The notes under the pieces are model-generated. The model was given only the letters and a program-made list of their open reading frames with translations. It was not told the DNA's origin and made no database searches. The position numbers and the translations under genes were made by a program. Shown in pieces: positions 7,573 through 10,224 of a DNA stretch of 10,224 nt. Positions within the stretch are counted from its first letter, which is position 1; each line of letters starts with the position of its first letter. The stretch comes from Candidatus Omnitrophota bacterium (GTDB taxonomy: Bacteria > NPL-UPA2 > BS750m-G34): the NCBI GenBank assembly GCA_030640045.1, contig DAOWKF010000027.1, forward strand, positions 1 to 10,224, in the 5' to 3' direction.

Positions 7573-9370
7573 TTAGAAGGTTTTGTCTCACTTTCCCTAA
7601 TGTCTTAAATACGATCTGCGGGGTATCAATGACCCTTTCCTTATATATCTTAATCAGCCTGTCGACCTTGGCTAAATTCTCAGGGACCCGCACAGCAAAC
7701 TGTTTAGCGTAATCTTCTTCGAGATAGTCTTTATTGAGTGTTTCTTTAAACAATTTTTTGAGGTCTTGATATTTCGGAATAAAACCCGTTGGTGTTTTAA
7801 TAGCATCTACTTCTCCGTGCACCCTGAGCTCCATCCATTTAAGCCAGATGCGTTTATCATTCTTATGATTCAGGAATTCTCCGTCTTTATCTTTCAAGAA
7901 ATAATTCACAGAAAAAATTCGAGGGGGGGTATCCAGGCCCGCGGCAAAATTCAGGTTATCCTCGATATATCTTCCTATTGATATGGATAAAAAATCCAGA
8001 TTTGACATGGGATTGAATACACGGACACCTTCTTTTCCTAAGATTGCGGCTGTTGTTTCAGATTCCAATGATGCCCCTTTGGTAATTATGCCATGGACCC
8101 AATCAAGGGCCTCCTCTACCGGCACCCATGTATCGGAATCTCTGCCGCCGTAAATTATTCCTTTAACTTCCACGCCTTCAGGATCATCGAGTTTCGGATC
8201 TACGTTATCCATGGTCTTAAGGGCTACTGTGAACCTGGCATTTTTATGTGAAGGGGTAATTGGGTTTCCATCCTTATCTTTCTTGCCTTGAAACCAATCC
8301 CCTGAGTAATTAATGCCTTTTGTGGGGCACTTGCCGTCTTTACCATTCCAATAGGCCTCTCCTGCTTCAGTAACCAGCACATTTGAAATTATAACTTCAC
8401 AGGGGTTTTGAAGCGCCTTCCACTGCAAGTGGTCATCAGCAGCATTTATCCCGTCTATTATCCCGAACATCCCCTTTTCCACATTCACCGCGCGGATTTT
8501 TCCGTCTATTTTTCTAAGGTACGCTATATCATCACCGACTATTGTCTCGCCTTCTACCATGGCAGTGGAGGTTTTTCCGCACATAGAAGGAAATGCCCCT
8601 GTAAAATAACTTACGCGTTCCTTGCCTGGGCCATGCACACCCATAACAAACATATGTTCTGTGAGCCATCCTTCTTTTGATGCCCTGTTTATTGCCAGGC
8701 GCATTGACAATTTCTTAAGCCCGATAGTATTACCGCCGTATTGTGTATTCGCGCTGTATATCGTCTCATCCCGGAGATTAATATACACCCTTCGTTTATC
8801 AACATTTTTACTTACCTGTAACCCCATGCCTGCTTCTACCAACGCTCCTTCCGAATGCACCAATTTGAAAAATCGCCCGTTTTTCCCTGCCCTGACAAAC
8901 TCTTCATATCCCCGCCTGTATAATAAATCCTCGCTGTGCGCCACATAACTGGAATCGGTAAGCTGGACGCAAAATATTGAAAATATGGAATTTTTAGGCC
9001 CCAGACAGAAAAAATTAATATATAATTCATGCCCGGCCATTATATTTTTTAAAATGGAGTGAATTTCTTTAATACCCTCTTCTCTGTCCATCGCATTTAT
9101 CTCAGGACCTAAGTTAACATCCTTTGTCAAAAGATACTTAGTCATCTTTTTATCCCGGGCCTGGTCATAATAGCCGTCAAAATGGACAGTATGACCTTCG
9201 ACAGCGAGTCTGGCTTCTTCCTTATTTTTTATTGCGGAATTTCTTATATACTGAATATCTTCCGGGGAATCCGTGCAGACAAATATCTTAGCGGGATTAC
9301 ACAAATCCACATACTTATTAAGGAACTCATGAAAAACAGGATTCTTTATCCTTGCAAGTTTTTGATCCAT
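7565..9370 (-). CDS. pckG: Phosphoenolpyruvate carboxykinase (GTP)
   Basis: The 601-residue protein is a GTP-dependent PEP carboxykinase, which interconverts oxaloacetate plus GTP with PEP, CO2 and GDP, usually for gluconeogenesis. AFPSMCGKTS at 259-268 is the P-loop with the reactive Cys264 and Lys266 that mark the GTP type. VGDD at 278-281 supplies the metal-binding Asp. YGGN at 211-214, Lys220 and His239 (in EHM) match the substrate loop and other manganese ligands, and LTDSSYVAHS at 137-146 is also conserved. MCGKTSTAM, instead of the ACGKTN common in animal and many bacterial enzymes, recalls archaeal members. The ATG lies 25 bp inside the end of the aminotransferase gene without a clear Shine-Dalgarno, so the two are probably translated together. 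The AsmA-like gene follows with an 8-bp overlap. Confidence 0.95.
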   Translation of the reverse strand: MDQKLARIKNPVFHEFLNKYVDLCNPAKIFVCTDSPEDIQYIRNSAIKNKEEARLAVEGHTVHFDGYYDQARDKKMTKYLLTKDVNLGPEINAMDREEGIKEIHSILKNIMAGHELYINFFCLGPKNSIFSIFCVQLTDSSYVAHSEDLLYRRGYEEFVRAGKNGRFFKLVHSEGALVEAGMGLQVSKNVDKRRVYINLRDETIYSANTQYGGNTIGLKKLSMRLAINRASKEGWLTEHMFVMGVHGPGKERVSYFTGAFPSMCGKTSTAMVEGETIVGDDIAYLRKIDGKIRAVNVEKGMFGIIDGINAADDHLQWKALQNPCEVIISNVLVTEAGEAYWNGKDGKCPTKGINYSGDWFQGKKDKDGNPITPSHKNARFTVALKTMDNVDPKLDDPEGVEVKGIIYGGRDSDTWVPVEEALDWVHGIITKGASLESETTAAILGKEGVRVFNPMSNLDFLSISIGRYIEDNLNFAAGLDTPPRIFSVNYFLKDKDGEFLNHKNDKRIWLKWMELRVHGEVDAIKTPTGFIPKYQDLKKLFKETLNKDYLEEDYAKQFAVRVPENLAKVDRLIKIYKERVIDTPQIVFKTLGKVRQNLLNV

Positions 9371-10224
9371 TTTTCTATGCGGTTTAGGCCCTCTTTAATA
9401 TTTTCCATGGATGTGGCGTAGGAGAGCCTCATAAAATTATCATCACCGAATGCAATCCCGGGGACAACTGCAACTTTTGCTTCAGTTAAAAGAGTATCTG
9501 CTAATTTAAGTGAATTAGATTGCTTCGCCCCTCCCTCCTTCGCCAAGGCTTCGGAGGACAAGTCGGGGCTCGCAATGACGTCTCTAATATTGACGAAACA
9601 ATAAAACGCGCCATGTGGTTTTACTACACTTAAACCCTTTATGGAGTTTATCTTATCAACCATGTAGTCCCTTCTTTTCTTAAACTCCACTACCATATTC
9701 CTTGTCTCTTCCTGAGGCCCCTGAAGCGCCTCAACTGCGCCAAGCTGTGAGAAGGATACCGGGTTAGAAGTCGTGTGGCTCTGTAGATTACTTATTGCCC
9801 GGATAATATCTTTTGGCCCTGCTGCATACCCTATACGCCAGCCGGTCATAGAATGGGATTTGGATACCCCGTTTATAACGATGGTTAATTTTTTTATCTT
9901 TTCTCCGAATGAAGCAATACTTACATGTCTCATCCCATCATAGATAATCTTTTCATAAATCTCGTCAGAGATGCAATATATGCCCGCGTCTGATATAACC
10001 TCGCTTAATTCCTTTAGCTCTTTTTCATCGTAGACCATACCCGTAGGATTAGAAGGAGAATTTAGGAAAAAAAGTTTTGTCCGGGGAGTTACCGCTTTTT
10101 TTAAATCATCCGGTGTAATTTTAAAATTCCGTTCCTCAATAGTTTTAATTATTATTGGAACCGCGCCGGCAATTTTTATAATCTCAGCATAACTCACCCA
10201 GTAAGGCGAAGGCAATATCACCTC
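9346..10224 (-). CDS. Class I PLP aminotransferase, probably aspartate aminotransferase (3' part)
   Basis: The gene runs off the right edge; the last 292 codons are visible, and a GTG near the edge is an internal Val in EVILPSPYWVSY, not a start. Counting from the first visible residue, the class I motifs are NPTG with Asn59, SDEIY with Asp87, SKSHSMTGWRIGY with the PLP Lys122, and MRLSY with the carboxylate-binding Arg266. The MTGWR signature fits the aspartate/aromatic subfamily found in Thermus and Bacillus. Aspartate is the likely substrate, given the overlap with PEP carboxykinase, which uses oxaloacetate, but this is not proven. A 21-residue segment at about 216-236, between YCFVNIRD and NSLKLADTLL, comes from an inserted palindromic repeat. 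The frame stays open and the catalytic residues are intact, so the enzyme may still work. Confidence 0.93.
   Translation of the reverse strand, partial: EVILPSPYWVSYAEIIKIAGAVPIIIKTIEERNFKITPDDLKKAVTPRTKLFFLNSPSNPTGMVYDEKELKELSEVISDAGIYCISDEIYEKIIYDGMRHVSIASFGEKIKKLTIVINGVSKSHSMTGWRIGYAAGPKDIIRAISNLQSHTTSNPVSFSQLGAVEALQGPQEETRNMVVEFKKRRDYMVDKINSIKGLSVVKPHGAFYCFVNIRDVIASPDLSSEALAKEGGAKQSNSLKLADTLLTEAKVAVVPGIAFGDDNFMRLSYATSMENIKEGLNRIEKWIKNLQG
9517..9579. repeat. In-frame palindromic repeat element inserted in the aminotransferase gene
   Basis: The plus strand starts AGATTGCTTCGCCCC and ends GGGGCTCGCAATGAC, which form imperfect terminal inverted repeats. Inside is a second imperfect palindrome around CTCCTTCGCC and GGCTTCGGAG. 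The element is 63 bp, exactly 21 codons, with no stop codon in the gene's frame. G+C is 39 of 60 bases at 9521-9580 against 10 of 40 just to the right in gene direction (9481-9520). The ATTGC...GCAAT ends recall REP/MITE-like families seen in many genomes and the palindromic elements that insert in frame in Rickettsia genes; that likeness is from memory. Only one copy was seen in this window, so its repeat nature across the genome is inferred. Confidence 0.75.

Noticed and set aside
8836..9030. Minus-strand open frame of 64 codons
   Set aside because: It is nested in another frame of the PEP carboxykinase gene and shows no feature of its own.
10219..10221. GTG as start codon of the aminotransferase
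   Set aside because: The frame stays open to the window edge and the Val is part of the conserved EVILPSPYW segment, so the true start lies outside.

Overview
The window looks like a stretch of chromosome from a Gram-negative-type bacterium: it has the rod-shape genes mreB-mreC-mreD and an AsmA-like envelope protein, and the DNA is AT-leaning. Every recognisable gene lies on the minus strand, so transcription runs from high to low coordinates, and genes overlap or abut almost everywhere. The only real gap is 75 bases (2322-2396). No RNA genes, CRISPR arrays, IS elements or phage genes were seen. The lineage cannot be fixed from sequence alone. The packed mix of trp, pck, AsmA and mre genes and the archaeal-flavoured GTP-dependent PEP carboxykinase suggest an uncultured group such as Omnitrophota. 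That is a guess from general recall.

Layout in transcription order. The right edge holds the C-terminal 292 residues of a class I aminotransferase (9346-10224), whose 3' end overlaps a GTP-type PEP carboxykinase (7565-9370) by 25 bp. Next come a 645-residue AsmA-like membrane-anchored protein (5635-7572), an M50-type intramembrane metalloprotease (5011-5634) and three tryptophan genes: trpF (4367-5014), trpB (3172-4362) and trpA (2397-3197). After the short gap, which carries a good sigma-70-like promoter and a strong ribosome binding site, a second unit begins: a small secreted protein of unknown family (1908-2318), mreB (868-1911), mreC (116-871) and the first 37 codons of mreD (1-113), which runs off the left edge.

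How the parts work together. The aminotransferase, if it acts on aspartate, would supply oxaloacetate that PEP carboxykinase converts to phosphoenolpyruvate. TrpF, TrpA and TrpB catalyse the phosphoribosylanthranilate isomerase and tryptophan synthase steps; no trpE, G, D or C is visible here. MreB, MreC and MreD form the cytoskeletal and membrane core of the cell-elongation machinery, and the unknown exported protein is joined to mreB by a 4-bp stop/start overlap.

Two things stand out. One is a 63-bp, GC-rich palindromic repeat inserted in frame inside the aminotransferase gene (9517-9579), which adds 21 residues to the protein. The other is the unrecognised exported protein that leads the mre operon. 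The rest is conventional housekeeping.
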